Shown here: positions 16,283 to 26,672 of the stretch, piece by piece
How positions within the stretch are numbered: position 1 is the stretch's first letter
Layout: each line of letters begins with the position of its first letter
DNA from: Saccharopolyspora hirsuta
GTDB lineage: Bacteria; Actinomycetota; Actinomycetes; Mycobacteriales; Pseudonocardiaceae
Length of the DNA: 64,000 nt
Reading direction: 5' to 3'
Assembly (NCBI RefSeq): GCF_008630535.1
Contig: NZ_VWPH01000006.1
Coordinates: 248,001-312,000, forward strand
The notes under the pieces: generated by a model
Told to the model about the DNA's origin: nothing
The model's database searches: none
What the model saw: the letters and a program-made list of their open reading frames with translations, nothing else
Translations under genes and position numbers: made by a program

Positions 16283-16936
16283 GTGCTCGTCATTGCGCTG
16301 GACACCTCGACCCCTGCGGTCACCGCCGGGCTGGTCGCGCTGGACGACGGTGGGCCCCGATCGCTCGCCGAACGCGTCACGATCAACCCGCGCGCCCACG
16401 GTGAGCTGCTGATGCCGCAGCTCCTCGACGTCATGACCGAGGCCGGGCACCAGCTGGCCGACGCCGATGCGATCGTCGTCGGTTCGGGGCCCGGGCCGTT
16501 CACCGGTCTGCGCGTCGGCATGGTCACCGCCGCAGCGCTCGGCCAGGCGTGCGGCCGCCCGGTGCACCCGGTGTGCAGCCTCGACGCGATCGCCGCGCAG
16601 GCCGACGTCACCGGGCAGCTGCTGGTCGCCACCGACGCGCGCCGCAAGGAGGCCTACTGGGCCGCCTACTCCGGCCGGACCCGGATCGACGGCCCGCACG
16701 TGCAGCGCCCCGCCGACGTGCCGACCGGGGACTGCACCGCGGTCGCCGGTGAGCTGGCCGACGCCTTCGACCTGCCCGTCGTCGAGCCGCGCTACCCCAC
16801 GCCGGTCGGCCTGGTCGCGGCGGCGGAGGCGGTGCTCGGCACCGAACCGGCCCCGCTGGTGCCGCTCTACCTGCGGCGACCGGACGCGGAGCTGCCGAGC
16901 AAGCGGAAGTCCGTGCTGACCAGGGGTGGGAAGTGA
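16283..16936 (+). CDS. tsaB: tRNA threonylcarbamoyladenosine protein TsaB
   Basis: The 217-residue ASKHA-fold protein partners TsaD in making t6A37 in tRNAs. It shows [16 protein letters not shown], the conserved [13 protein letters not shown] and [14 protein letters not shown]. The GTG start at 16283 follows a -10-like TACGCT by 8 bases with no ribosome site, suggesting a near-leaderless transcript. Usually tsaE and alr lie just upstream in actinobacteria; here the beta-galactosidase gene does. The stop overlaps the rimI start. Confidence 0.95.
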   Translation: MLVIALDTSTPAVTAGLVALDDGGPRSLAERVTINPRAHGELLMPQLLDVMTEAGHQLADADAIVVGSGPGPFTGLRVGMVTAAALGQACGRPVHPVCSLDAIAAQADVTGQLLVATDARRKEAYWAAYSGRTRIDGPHVQRPADVPTGDCTAVAGELADAFDLPVVEPRYPTPVGLVAAAEAVLGTEPAPLVPLYLRRPDAELPSKRKSVLTRGGK

Positions 16937-17424
16937 CCGACCGCGCGACCGCCGCGCTGCAGGTGCTCAAGCTGCGCCGCAGCGACATCAAGCGCTGCGC
17001 GCAGCTGGAGCAGGTGCTCTTCCCCGGCGACGACCCGTGGTCGTGGCAGGCGTTCGCCGCCGAGCTCGACCAGGGCCACTACTACGTCGGGGCCTACCTC
17101 GGCGACCAGCTGATCGGCTACGCCGGGCTGGCGGTCGTCGGCCGCGCGCCGCACGCCGAGGCCGAGGTGCACACCATCGGCGTCGACCCCGACCACCAGG
17201 GGCGCGGCGCGGGCAAGGCGCTGCTGCGGGCGCTGCTGGCGCGGGCCGACGAGCAGCGGGCGACGACCTTCCTGGAAGTGCGCACCGACAACGAAACCGC
17301 GATCGCGATGTACCGCAAGCACGGCTTCGAGATCGTCGGGCTGCGCAAGCGCTACTACCAGCCGTCCGGGGCCGACGCGCACACCATGCGGCGGCCCGCG
17401 GCGGGAACGGAGACCGGGGAATGA
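16933..17424 (+). CDS. rimI: Ribosomal-protein-alanine N-acetyltransferase RimI
   Basis: The 163-residue GNAT enzyme acetylates protein N-termini, classically ribosomal protein S18. It shows the acetyl-CoA loop [15 protein letters not shown] and the family segment [19 protein letters not shown]. The GTG at 16933 overlaps the tsaB stop by four bases and its stop overlaps the tsaD ATG by four, so tsaB-rimI-tsaD is one coupled operon. Confidence 0.95.
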   Translation: MTDRATAALQVLKLRRSDIKRCAQLEQVLFPGDDPWSWQAFAAELDQGHYYVGAYLGDQLIGYAGLAVVGRAPHAEAEVHTIGVDPDHQGRGAGKALLRALLARADEQRATTFLEVRTDNETAIAMYRKHGFEIVGLRKRYYQPSGADAHTMRRPAAGTETGE

Positions 17425-18476
17425 CTGCGGACCGGGTGGTGCTCGGCATCGAGAGCTCCTGCGACGAGACCGGCGTCGGCCTGGTGCGGCTGGCCGCGGA
17501 CGGCTCGGTCGAGCTGCTGGCCGACGCGGTGGCCTCCAGCGTCGACGAGCACGCGCGCTTCGGCGGTGTCGTGCCGGAGATCGCCAGCCGCGCGCACCTC
17601 GCCGCGATGGCGCCGACGATGCGCCGCGCGCTGGACGAATCCGGCCTCGAACTGTCCGATGTGGACGCGATCGCGGTGACCGCCGGGCCGGGCCTGGCGG
17701 GCGCGCTGATGGTCGGCGTCGCGGCGGCCAAGGCCTACGCGTCCGCGCTGGGCGTGCCGCTGTACGGCGTCAACCACCTCGGCGGGCACGTCGCCGTGGA
17801 CACCCTGGAGCACGGCCCGCTGCCGGAGCGCTGCCTGGCGCTGCTGGTCTCCGGCGGGCACTCCCAGCTGCTGCTGGTGGAGGGCATCGCCGACAAGATC
17901 ACCGAGGTCGGCACCACCATCGACGACGCCGCCGGCGAGGCCTACGACAAGGTCGCCCGCATCCTCGACCTGCCGTACCCGGGCGGCCCGCCGATCGACA
18001 AGCAGGCCAAGCTCGGGAACCCGAAGGCGATCGCGTTTCCCCGCGGCCTCACCGGTCCGCGCGACCCGAAGTACGACTTCTCCTTCTCCGGCCTGAAGAC
18101 GGCGGTCGCCCGCTGGGTGGAGACCGAGCAGCGCGAGGGCCGCGAGATCCCGGTCCCGGACGTGTGCGCCTCGTTCCAGGAGGCGGTGGCCGACGTGCTG
18201 ACCGCGAAGGCGGTGCGCGCGGCGCGCGACCTGGACGTGGACACGCTGGTGATCTCCGGTGGTGTGGCGGCGAACTCCCGCCTCTCGGAGCTGGCCGCGC
18301 AGCGGTGCGCCGAAGCGGGCATCGAGCTCCGCGTCCCGCGCCCGCGCCTGTGCACGGACAACGGTGCGATGATCGCGGCCCTGGGAGCGCACGTCCTGGC
18401 CTCCGGCGCGAAGCCCTCGCCCCTCGACATGCCCGCCAACCCGGGCCTCCCGGTCAGCACCATCGTCGTCCAGTGA
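17421..18476 (+). CDS. tsaD: tRNA threonylcarbamoyltransferase TsaD
   Basis: The 351-residue enzyme transfers threonylcarbamoyl to A37 of ANN-decoding tRNAs with TsaB and TsaE. It has the ASKHA phosphate loop [12 protein letters not shown], the metal histidines in [31 protein letters not shown] and the C-terminal [10 protein letters not shown] with its metal aspartate. ATG at 17421 overlaps the rimI stop. Repeat R3 begins 32 bases after its stop. Confidence 0.97.
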   Translation: MTADRVVLGIESSCDETGVGLVRLAADGSVELLADAVASSVDEHARFGGVVPEIASRAHLAAMAPTMRRALDESGLELSDVDAIAVTAGPGLAGALMVGVAAAKAYASALGVPLYGVNHLGGHVAVDTLEHGPLPERCLALLVSGGHSQLLLVEGIADKITEVGTTIDDAAGEAYDKVARILDLPYPGGPPIDKQAKLGNPKAIAFPRGLTGPRDPKYDFSFSGLKTAVARWVETEQREGREIPVPDVCASFQEAVADVLTAKAVRAARDLDVDTLVISGGVAANSRLSELAAQRCAEAGIELRVPRPRLCTDNGAMIAALGAHVLASGAKPSPLDMPANPGLPVSTIVVQ

Positions 18477-18507
18477 CCCACCCCGATTTCAGTGAGGTTT
18501 TTCCAGC

Positions 18508-18727
18508 CTCGTTCTGCGTGGCGGTGCCGGTGGCGGAACCTCAGCGCCCGCCTGGACTCCGGGTGCCCTGACTGATGTATGACCGATACACGGCGTCAGG
18601 GCGGTCCTCGCCAGGCGAACGCTGAGAACCCGCGGCGGTGCGAGTTGCGAGGGTGGGTTATGCGCCTGCGGCGCATGCGACACCTGCCGGTCGGTGCCGG
18701 TCGCCCTTCGCAGCTGCGGTCCACGGA
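18508..18727 (+). repeat. Structured intergenic repeat R3, extended form
   Basis: A full copy with the right-hand extension (CGGTGCCGGTCGCCCTTCGC). The stems again differ but pair: GCCCTGAC with GTCAGGGC, and ATGCGCC with GGCGCAT where other copies have AAGCGGC/GCCGCTT. Confidence 0.9.
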
Positions 18728-18741
18728 CAGGGATGAACAAG

Positions 18742-18775
18742 TTCAATGGAAATCGGAGGTCTGATTTCCATTGAA
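18742..18775. repeat. Palindromic hairpin at a convergent junction
   Basis: TTCAATGGAAATC and GATTTCCATTGAA are exact inverted copies with an 8-base loop. It belongs to the TTTC-N4-GAAA family and lies between tsaD/R3 and the convergent YdcF gene. Confidence 0.65.
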
Positions 18776-18800
18776 ATCGCGGGAGTTGCCCGCACCCTCC

Positions 18801-18893
18801 GGCGTGTCCGGTGCCCGACACGCCGGTGATGCACAGTTTCAACTGAAACTGCGCTCCGGCCTGGGGGAGGGGTGCAGTTTCAATTGAAACTGC
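18801..18893. terminator. Cluster of three palindromes before the YdcF gene end
   Basis: GGCGTGTC/GACACGCC (18801-18824), CAGTTTCAACTGAAACTG (18834-18851) and the perfect 20-base GCAGTTTCAATTGAAACTGC (18874-18893) follow each other. They end 34 bases before the YdcF stop and are likely terminators for it. Confidence 0.6.
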
Positions 18894-18926
18894 GGTTCTC
18901 CTGGCCGGGGGACGGTTGTCGGGGGA

Positions 18927-19568
18927 TCAGCGGCTGTACCAGAAGGCCTTGACGGTGGCGAGGAATTCGCGGCGGGCGCCGCGCGCCGCGACGCGCTCGA
19001 GGCGCCAGTCCGCCGCTGCGTCGTGGCCGACGCCGTGGGCGTCCACGCCGAGGCGGCGGCACATCGCCACCGCGCGGCGGAGGTGGAAGCGCGTGCTGAT
19101 CACCGTCAGCTCCCGCAGGCCGAACTCGCCCGCCGCCCGGCGGCAGGACTGCCAGGTGTCCACACCGGACTCGTCGAGCACGATCGCGTCCGCCGGGACC
19201 CCGTGCGACACGAGGTGGTGGCGCATCACCGCGGGTTCGCTGTAGCCGCGCGATTCGGGGCTGCCGCTGACGATGATCCGCCGGATCTTCCCGGCCTCGT
19301 ACAGGTCCTTGGCCACGTCGAGCCGTCCCTGCAGGATCAGGCTGGGCGTGCCGTCCCAGCGCACCCCGGCACCGAGCACCAGCCCGACCTCGGTCTCCGG
19401 CACGTCCGACGCCGACCGGATGCGGTCCGCGCTGCGCGCGAAGGCCCACGCCGACGGCAACCCCGCCACCACACCGAGCCCGACCAGCCCCACGAGCCCA
19501 ACCCACAGTCCGCGCACGCGCCAAGTGTGCCATCGCCGCCGAGCGCAGCGCCGCTCCGCGATCAACAC
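18927..19568 (-). CDS. YdcF/SanA-family (DUF218) membrane-anchored protein
   Basis: The protein of up to 213 residues has one N-terminal membrane helix (LWVGLVGLVGLGVVAG) and a DUF218 domain: VGLVLGAGVRWDGTPS, IIVSGSPESRGYSEPAVM, DESGVDTWQSC and VISTRFHLRRAVAMC. Relatives affect envelope integrity; the reaction is unknown. The start is uncertain: GTG at 19568 or GTG at 19517, neither with a clear ribosome site. It is convergent with tsaD. Confidence 0.82.
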   Translation of the reverse strand: MLIAERRCARRRWHTWRVRGLWVGLVGLVGLGVVAGLPSAWAFARSADRIRSASDVPETEVGLVLGAGVRWDGTPSLILQGRLDVAKDLYEAGKIRRIIVSGSPESRGYSEPAVMRHHLVSHGVPADAIVLDESGVDTWQSCRRAAGEFGLRELTVISTRFHLRRAVAMCRRLGVDAHGVGHDAAADWRLERVAARGARREFLATVKAFWYSR

Positions 19569-19664
19569 GCGGCGGGCCAGTGCCGGTTTCGCGCGAAGTC
19601 GCCGCGAACCGCACGGCGGCCGAGCAGGGGTGCCGGTCCCCGGCGGGAACCGGCACCCCGCCGA

Positions 19665-21239
19665 TCACACCGGGTTCAGCACCGGCTTGCCGTCCTCGAC
19701 CACGAACGACTTCGCGGTCTCGGCCGGGGCGTCCTTCTCCGACACCTTCGCCAGCACGCGGTAGTCCGCGCGCAGCTCGCCCTCGGTGAACTTGGTGCGC
19801 ACGTAGCCCCGCCGGTTGGCGTAGAACTTCACGTGCGGGTTCTCCGCCAGCACGTCCTCGTTGCCGCCGTCGTCGCCGTCGCCGCCGCTGGTCACCGAGG
19901 TCGTGACGAACTCCGTGCCGACGGCGGGGGAGTCGGGCTCGTCGTGGGTCCGCTTGATCTCCGCGGCCCAGTGCCGGTGCACGTCCCCGGTGAGCACCAC
20001 GCCGTTGCGGACCGCGCTGTCGGCCATCGCGTCGGCGATCCGGTCGCGGTTGGCCACGTAGCCGTCCCAGGCGTCCATGCTGTAGCCCTCCTCGGCGCCC
20101 GGGGTGCGGTCGAGCTTGGAGAAGAACACCTGCTGGCCGAGCACGTCCCAGCGCGCGGTGGTCTCGCGGAACCCGTCGATGAGCCACTTCTCCTGCTCGG
20201 CCCCGGTGATCGACCGCTTCGGGTCCTCGCGCTCGTCGCAGCCGGACTGCACGCCGTCGCCGCAGGCCTGGTCGTCGCGGTACTGGCGGGTGTCGAGCAT
20301 GTGGAAGTTGACCAGCGACCCCCACCGGATCCGCCGGTAGAGCTGCAGGTCGGTGCCGGAGGGCTTGGCCGTGCTGCGCAGCGGCATGTTCTCGTAGTAC
20401 GCCTGGAAGGCCGCCTTGCGCCGGTCCAGGAAGCCGTCGTCGGGCTTCTCCGGGACCTCGTCGGCCCAGTTGTTCTCCAGCTCGTGGTCGTCCCACACCA
20501 CCACCCACGGCGCGGTGGCGTGCGCCAGCTGCAGGTCGGGGTCGGTCTTGTACTGGCCGTGCCGCTGCCGGTAGTTGGCCAGGGTCCGGGTCTCCGGCCC
20601 CAGCACCTCGCGCACGTCCTCGTCCTTGGCGGCGTACTCGTACTGGTAGTCGCCGAGGTGCAGGATCAGGTGCGGGTCGTCCTCGGCCATCCGGCGGTAG
20701 GCGGTGAAGTAGCCCTCGCCGTAGTGGGCGCAGGAGGCGAAGCACATGGTCAGCTCGCCGAGCGCGTCCGCGGCCGGGGCGGTGCGGGTGCGGCCCACCG
20801 GCGAGATCTCGCCCTCGGCGCGGAAGCGGTAGAAGTACTCCGCGCCGGGCCGCAGGTCCTCCAGCTCGACGTGCACGCTGTGCCCGAGCTCCGGCGCGGC
20901 CTGCGCCTCACCGCTCTGCACGACCTTGGTGAACTGCTCGTCCTCGGCGACCTCCCACTGCACCGGCACGACCTTGTCGGGCATGCCGCCCAGGCCGTCG
21001 TCGGCGGTCGGCTTCGGCGCCAGCCGGGTCCACAGCACGACCCCGTCGGGCAGCGGATCGCCGGAGGCGACGCCGAGGGTGAACGGATCGGCGAGCCGGC
21101 GGACACCGGCACCGGGCATGGCCAGCGCGTTGGCCAGCGCGGATCCGCCGAGCGCGGTGGCCCCGAGCGCGGCGGCCCCGCCGAGGAGCACGGCGCGTCG
21201 GCTGACCCGCCTGGATAACGGGACGGGGGATTCGGTCAT
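19665..21239 (-). CDS. phoD: PhoD-type alkaline phosphatase/phosphodiesterase, Tat-exported
   Basis: The 524-residue exported enzyme removes phosphate from phosphoesters. It begins with a twin-arginine signal (SRRVSRRAVLLGG, then a hydrophobic AAALGATALGGSALA). The PhoD catalytic parts are present: LTMCFASCAHYGEG, LILHLGDYQYEYA, VVWDDHELENN, and VVLTGDVHRHWAAE. GGAGGG precedes the ATG. A GTTCAGGTGAAC site at 21298-21309 resembles one unit of a PhoP-binding box, so phosphate control is plausible. Confidence 0.93.
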   Translation of the reverse strand: MTESPVPLSRRVSRRAVLLGGAAALGATALGGSALANALAMPGAGVRRLADPFTLGVASGDPLPDGVVLWTRLAPKPTADDGLGGMPDKVVPVQWEVAEDEQFTKVVQSGEAQAAPELGHSVHVELEDLRPGAEYFYRFRAEGEISPVGRTRTAPAADALGELTMCFASCAHYGEGYFTAYRRMAEDDPHLILHLGDYQYEYAAKDEDVREVLGPETRTLANYRQRHGQYKTDPDLQLAHATAPWVVVWDDHELENNWADEVPEKPDDGFLDRRKAAFQAYYENMPLRSTAKPSGTDLQLYRRIRWGSLVNFHMLDTRQYRDDQACGDGVQSGCDEREDPKRSITGAEQEKWLIDGFRETTARWDVLGQQVFFSKLDRTPGAEEGYSMDAWDGYVANRDRIADAMADSAVRNGVVLTGDVHRHWAAEIKRTHDEPDSPAVGTEFVTTSVTSGGDGDDGGNEDVLAENPHVKFYANRRGYVRTKFTEGELRADYRVLAKVSEKDAPAETAKSFVVEDGKPVLNPV

Positions 21240-21943
21240 CGCAAAGCCCTCCAGTTCGAACCGGTCGGGCGCCGGAAACTACCGGAACGAGTGGGGGTTC
21301 AGGTGAACTTCTGACGAAATCCCGAGCTGTTCGGCCACCCGGGGGAATGCCGGTTGCTCGCCCGAGGACGACGCTGCGCCCAGCGCCGGGGCACTGGGCG
21401 CAGACCGTTCGTCAGGGGGACTCGTGCTTGCTGCGGGGCCGCGGGCCGATCACTTCGGGCGCCAACCGGCTCGGGTCGGCGGACCGGGCGGGCCGGGCGG
21501 GCGCGCGGGTCGGGGGCGTCGTTCCCACGGCCGGTTCGCGGGCTTGGAGAGGGCTGGCATGCCTGGCAACTTAGGGCACCGAACGCCACATCCGTGCACC
21601 CCCTCCGGCATTGGTGACTTTTCCCGCATGCCGATCTACCTGCGAAGATCACGCAGAGTTGATCACCTGTCACAACGTCCCAGGTCGGGGCGCCGGAGAC
21701 CGCCGCGGTCGCGCTCCGAACCGGCTCGGGCACGGCGGGTGGCCGCGCCGGGCGGCCGTCGGAGGGCGCCTGCAACACTCCGGCCTTCGGGGGATGCGGG
21801 TGGTTGTTGAGCGTTGGCACTCTCGTCGGTAGAGTGCTAGCAGAACGGCGCCGCAGCGCCCCGGCACCCGCGACGGCGGGGAGCCACGGAGCCGTCTTAA
21901 CCCAGACAACGCTTCGAAGGCCCCAGAAGGTGGAGGTCACACC
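21240..21943. other. 704-base region between phoD and groES
   Basis: I see no convincing gene. It contains the divergent upstream regions of phoD (with GTTCAGGTGAAC at 21298-21309) and groESL (with CIRCE at 21814-21840). Open frames here lack ribosome sites and coding bias. Confidence 0.55.
21814..21840 (+). promoter_or_regulatory. CIRCE element (HrcA site)
   Basis: TTGGCACTC-N9-GAGTGCTAG matches the CIRCE consensus TTAGCACTC-N9-GAGTGCTAA with two differences. HrcA binding here would repress groESL until heat shock. Confidence 0.93.
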
Positions 21944-22234
21944 GTGGCGAGCATCAAGCCGCTTGAGGACAAGATCGTGGTCCAGGCGAGCGAGGCCGAG
22001 ACGACGACTGCGTCCGGCATCGTGATCCCGGACACCGCCAAGGAGAAGCCCCAGGAGGGCAAGGTTCTGGCCGTCGGCCCGGGTCGCGTCGACGACAAGG
22101 GCAACCGCATCCCGGTGGATGTCAAGGAAGGCGACGTCGTCATCTACTCCAAGTACGGCGGCACCGAGGTCAAGTACAACGGCGAGGAGTACCTGATCCT
22201 CTCCGCCCGCGACGTGCTGGCCGTCGTCAACTGA
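21944..22234 (+). CDS. groES: Co-chaperonin GroES
   Basis: The 96-residue lid of the GroEL chamber. It reads [13 protein letters not shown] at the start, the mobile loop [16 protein letters not shown], and [18 protein letters not shown] at the end. The start is GTG at 21944 with GGTGGAGG upstream. Expression is expected to follow HrcA through the CIRCE site about 100 bases upstream. Confidence 0.98.
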   Translation: MASIKPLEDKIVVQASEAETTTASGIVIPDTAKEKPQEGKVLAVGPGRVDDKGNRIPVDVKEGDVVIYSKYGGTEVKYNGEEYLILSARDVLAVVN

Positions 22235-22255
22235 CGCAACCACGCGCGAGCAGTG

Positions 22256-22292
22256 CCGCCCCGGCGGTCCCGACCGCGGGACCCCGGGGCGG
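22256..22292 (+). other. GC-rich hairpin between groES and groEL
   Basis: CCGCCCCGGCGGTCCCG pairs with CGGGACCCCGGGGCGG across a 4-base loop. In the 129-base gap of one operon it may be a partial terminator or a processing and stability site. Confidence 0.6.
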
Positions 22293-22348
22293 ATTCACGT
22301 CCGGGGTGGCGACCCCCGGGACGAGCAGACCAGATCAGGTACCCGTGA

Positions 22349-23986
<1,638 letters not shown>

Positions 23987-24049
23987 CCGGAGGAGTTCCG
24001 CCGGTCGCTTCGCGCGGCGGTCCGGCCGCGCACAACTGAGCACGACGAA

Positions 24050-24086
24050 GATCGGGGCGGTACCCAGTGCGGGTGCCGCCCCGATC
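24050..24086. terminator. Two-way terminator between groEL1 and whiB3
   Basis: GATCGGGGCGGTACCC (24050-24065) pairs with GGGTGCCGCCCCGATC (24071-24086) with one mismatch and a 5-base loop. It lies between the convergent groEL1 and WhiB genes. Confidence 0.8.
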
Positions 24087-24175
24087 TCCTTCCGTCCTGC
24101 CCGGAGCCGAATGACGCCCCTCGTGGTCATTCGACTCCGGCACCGAGGCCGCGCGCCTCGATCAGCGCAAGCCGG

Positions 24176-24481
24176 TCAGCTGGCCGCGACCGCCAGCTGC
24201 TGGCGCTTGCGCGCCTTGATGATCACTTCGCGCTCCGACTCCGACAGCCCGCCCCAGATGCCGTACGGCTCCTGCACCGCCAACGCGTGAGCGCGGCATT
24301 GGGCGATCACCGGGCAGTGCTGGCACACCTCTTTTGCCTTCGCCTCGCGCCGAGCTCGCGCCGGGCCCCGCTCGCCGTCCGGATGAAAGAAGTACGCGCT
24401 GTCCATACCTCGACAGGAGCCCCGTATCTGCCAATCCCAGATATCGGCGTTCGGTCCTGGAAGACGTCGAGTGTCTGCCAT
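24176..24481 (-). CDS. whiB3: WhiB-family iron-sulfur transcription factor, WhiB3/WhiD type
   Basis: The 101-residue regulator binds a [4Fe-4S] cluster through Cys23, Cys53, Cys56 and Cys62 and carries the GIWGG turn (74-78) that contacts the primary sigma factor. LPGPNADIWDWQ and GMDSAYFFHPDGERG are specific to the WhiB3/WhiD group, which acts in redox/lipid control in mycobacteria and sporulation in Streptomyces. The start at 24481 matches relatives. The location between groEL1 and sigD is the same as for whiB3 in Mycobacterium and whiD in Streptomyces. Confidence 0.93.
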   Translation of the reverse strand: MADTRRLPGPNADIWDWQIRGSCRGMDSAYFFHPDGERGPARARREAKAKEVCQHCPVIAQCRAHALAVQEPYGIWGGLSESEREVIIKARKRQQLAVAAS

Positions 24482-24568
24482 TGCGACAACCACCTCCCAC
24501 CGGTGGATCCCCTCCCTGCTGCGGCGGGCCCGCCGCAGCCTCGCATGATCCAACCGTAAAACCGCGCC

Positions 24569-24606
24569 AAAACTTGTTCAACCCTTATCGCGTCAAAACT
24601 TGTTCA
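24569..24606. promoter_or_regulatory. Direct repeats in the whiB3/MerR divergent promoter
   Basis: AAAACTTGTTCA occurs at 24569-24580 and again at 24595-24606, 26 bases apart (about 2.5 helical turns). They lie upstream of whiB3 on one side and just before the MerR-type gene on the other, so a protein bound to both could control either gene. Confidence 0.55.
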
Positions 24607-24679
24607 TCATTGGAGTGATCTTTTCGGGGGACGTGATCGTCACCGGACCGGCTTGCCCCGCACGGGCCGGAACCGGAAT

Positions 24680-25777
24680 ATGTCCCGCGTGACGACGCGG
24701 CCGGAACCTGCACCGGGGGAGGACACCCCCGTCCCGATCGACGACGCGGGGCGCCCGGCCACCTCGGACGGCGCCGAGCCGGGCGCGGACGACGAGCCGC
24801 GGCTCAGCGTCGCGGCGGTGGCCCGTCGCCTCGGCGTCGCGCCAGCGACCCTGCGCACCTGGGACCGCCGGTACGGGCTGGGCCCCAGCGACCACACCAG
24901 CGGTCGCCACCGCCGCTACGGACCGGCCGACATCGCGCGCCTGGAGCAGATGCAGCGCGCTCTGCTGCGCGGCGCCTCGCCGATGGAGGCCGCCCGGTAC
25001 GCGCGCGCCGTGGCCGCACCGCCGCCGCAGCGGTCGCCGGAGGTCGCCGAGCAGCCGGAGGAGAACGGCGAAGGTCCGGTGCTGCTGTCCGGCGTGCTGG
25101 ACGGCGCGGGCGACATCAAGCTGGTCGGCTCCAACACCGGAGGTCGCGGCCTCAAGCTCACCGGCGCCGGTCCGGAGGCCCGCGGTCTGGGGCGGGCGGC
25201 GCTGGCGCTGGACTCCTGGTCGGTGCAGCGGCTGCTGATCGAGGCGATGAACTCCGAAGGCGTCGTGGCCACGTGGCAGGGCATGCTGCAGCCCGTCCTG
25301 CGCGCGGTCAGCGAGCGCCGCCAGCGCTCGGGCTCCGGCATCGAGGTCCTCCAGCTGCTGGTCGACTGCGCCTCCACGGCGCTGCGCTCGGTGATCGCGA
25401 CCGCTCCGGCCCCGCTCAACCCGCGCCCGGTGGTGCTCGCCCCGGTGCCCGGCGAGGCGCAGGAGCTCGAACTCGTGGCGCTCGCCGCCGCCCTGGCCGC
25501 CAACCGCGTCGGGCACCGCCTGTTCGGCGCTTCGCTGCCCCGGGAGGGCCTGGCGGCCGCGGTCCGGCGCTCCGCGCCCGCTGCCGTCGTCCTGTGGGCG
25601 GACCAGGCGCACTACGCCTCGCCGCGGGTGCTGGAGGACATCCCGATCACGCGGCAGCGCGCGCGGGCCTTCGTGGCGGGTGGCGGGTGGTCGGCGGAGG
25701 CGCTGCCGCCGCACGTGGAACTGCTCGGCTCGCTGGAGACCGCTGTGGCGCGTGTTTCGGAAACCGTCCTGGGATGA
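24680..25777 (+). CDS. MerR-type regulator with degenerate cobalamin-binding domain
   Basis: The 365-residue protein has an N-terminal MerR HTH (LSVAAVARRLGVAPATLRTWDRRYGL, residues about 41-66; shown here only as LSVAAVARRLGVAPATL) with SGRHRRYGPADIARLEQM. The C-terminal half follows the CarH helical-bundle/B12-binding layout: RLLIEAMNSEGVVATWQGML, then VPGEAQELELVALAAALA. CarH-type proteins have a cobalt-binding His in an ExH motif; here it is EAQ, and the W-x9-EH motif is also missing. Light or B12 sensing is therefore unlikely. ATG at 24680 is preferred over a TTG 27 bases upstream. It is divergent from whiB3. Confidence 0.75.
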   Translation: MSRVTTRPEPAPGEDTPVPIDDAGRPATSDGAEPGADDEPRLSVAAVARRLGVAPATLRTWDRRYGLGPSDHTSGRHRRYGPADIARLEQMQRALLRGASPMEAARYARAVAAPPPQRSPEVAEQPEENGEGPVLLSGVLDGAGDIKLVGSNTGGRGLKLTGAGPEARGLGRAALALDSWSVQRLLIEAMNSEGVVATWQGMLQPVLRAVSERRQRSGSGIEVLQLLVDCASTALRSVIATAPAPLNPRPVVLAPVPGEAQELELVALAAALAANRVGHRLFGASLPREGLAAAVRRSAPAAVVLWADQAHYASPRVLEDIPITRQRARAFVAGGGWSAEALPPHVELLGSLETAVARVSETVLG

Positions 25778-26075
25778 GTTAAGCTCGCTGTGTCCTAAAT
25801 CACATCGATCGTGTCAGGGTGAGTTGTCGGGTTCCGCCGGTCGGGCGAAATCGCGGTCACGACGAGCTGCAATCGGGTGAATACTGCAGGTATGACGGGT
25901 GATGGGTGGCTGCGCGGGGTAGTTGCCCACCTCCTTGCTCCGTTCCGGTGAACCGGGGTCGGACGGGGTGGCCGCGAAATTTCTTGACGGATTAAGCACC
26001 GGATCGTGTCAAGGTTTGGGCCCCTGCGTCCGATAGGGGAGGTGGAACGTCACTCGCCTGCAGGAAGGAGTTCCC
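25778..26075 (+). promoter_or_regulatory. bldM upstream region with CTTGAC inverted repeat
   Basis: No gene is seen. CTTGAC (25983-25988) and GTCAAG (26008-26013) form an inverted repeat in the promoter region of the next gene; TTGACG could be a -35 box. AAGGAG at 26065-26070 is the ribosome site. Confidence 0.4.
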
Positions 26076-26672
26076 GTGACGACGGTCCTGATCTGCGATG
26101 ACCGACGTAGCGTCCGGGAAGGGCTCACTCGTGTGATGTCTGCTGTCCCCGGAGTGAGTCGAATCGATTGCGTCGCGCATGGCGACGAGCTGCTGGCCCG
26201 CTTCTCGCGGCAGGCCGTGGATGTCGTGCTGGTCGGCACGCAGCGCGCGGTCCCCAACGGGGTCGAGGCCACCCGGCGGCTCGTCTCAGCGCATCCGCAA
26301 GCGAACGTGATCGTCTTCGGCGCTCCCGACGACGCGGCCAGCATCGCTGCCGCGATCGCCGGTGGTGCCCGCGGTTACCTCCGCTGGGACGCCTCGCGGC
26401 CGGAACTGGTCGCGGCGCTGGCGCACACGCTCGCGAGCACCTCGGTGCCCGCTCCCCGACAGCCGTCCGATCCCGGCGTGCAGCTGACCGAGCGCGAGCT
26501 CCAGGTGCTGCGCGGCATGAGCCAGGGGAAGAGCAACGGCCAGATCGGCCGCGAGCTCTACCTCTCGGAGGACACGGTCAAGACCCACGCGCGCCGGCTG
26601 TTCCGCAAGCTCGGCGTCCGCGACCGGGCCCAAGCGGTGGCGCACGGGTTCCGCCGCGGTCTCGTCGCCTGA
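26076..26672 (+). CDS. bldM: BldM-type orphan response regulator with pseudo-receiver
   Basis: The 198-residue protein has a receiver-like domain (1-120) and a LuxR-type HTH (about 136-198: LTERELQVLRGMSQGKSNGQIG, given here as LTERELQVLRGMSQGKSN, and LYLSEDTVKTHARRLFRKLG). It is the BldM orthologue by sequence and by its position next to whiD/whiB3 and sigD. The phosphate-accepting Asp is lost: VDVVLVGTQRAVPNG has Gly54. The conserved Lys is Arg103-Trp104 (GYLRWDAS). It cannot be switched by normal phosphorylation. GTG start with AAGGAG. It probably controls development by partner binding, as BldM and WhiI do. Confidence 0.88.
   Translation: MTTVLICDDRRSVREGLTRVMSAVPGVSRIDCVAHGDELLARFSRQAVDVVLVGTQRAVPNGVEATRRLVSAHPQANVIVFGAPDDAASIAAAIAGGARGYLRWDASRPELVAALAHTLASTSVPAPRQPSDPGVQLTERELQVLRGMSQGKSNGQIGRELYLSEDTVKTHARRLFRKLGVRDRAQAVAHGFRRGLVA

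Noticed and set aside
21298-21309. A definite PHO box before phoD
   Set aside because: Only one GTTCAC-type unit is clear; the second direct repeat needed for PhoP binding is poor. Mentioned only as a possibility.
21424-21810. Small genes between phoD and groES
   Set aside because: Frames lack ribosome sites, are rich in Arg/Gly/Ala, and overlap one another on both strands.
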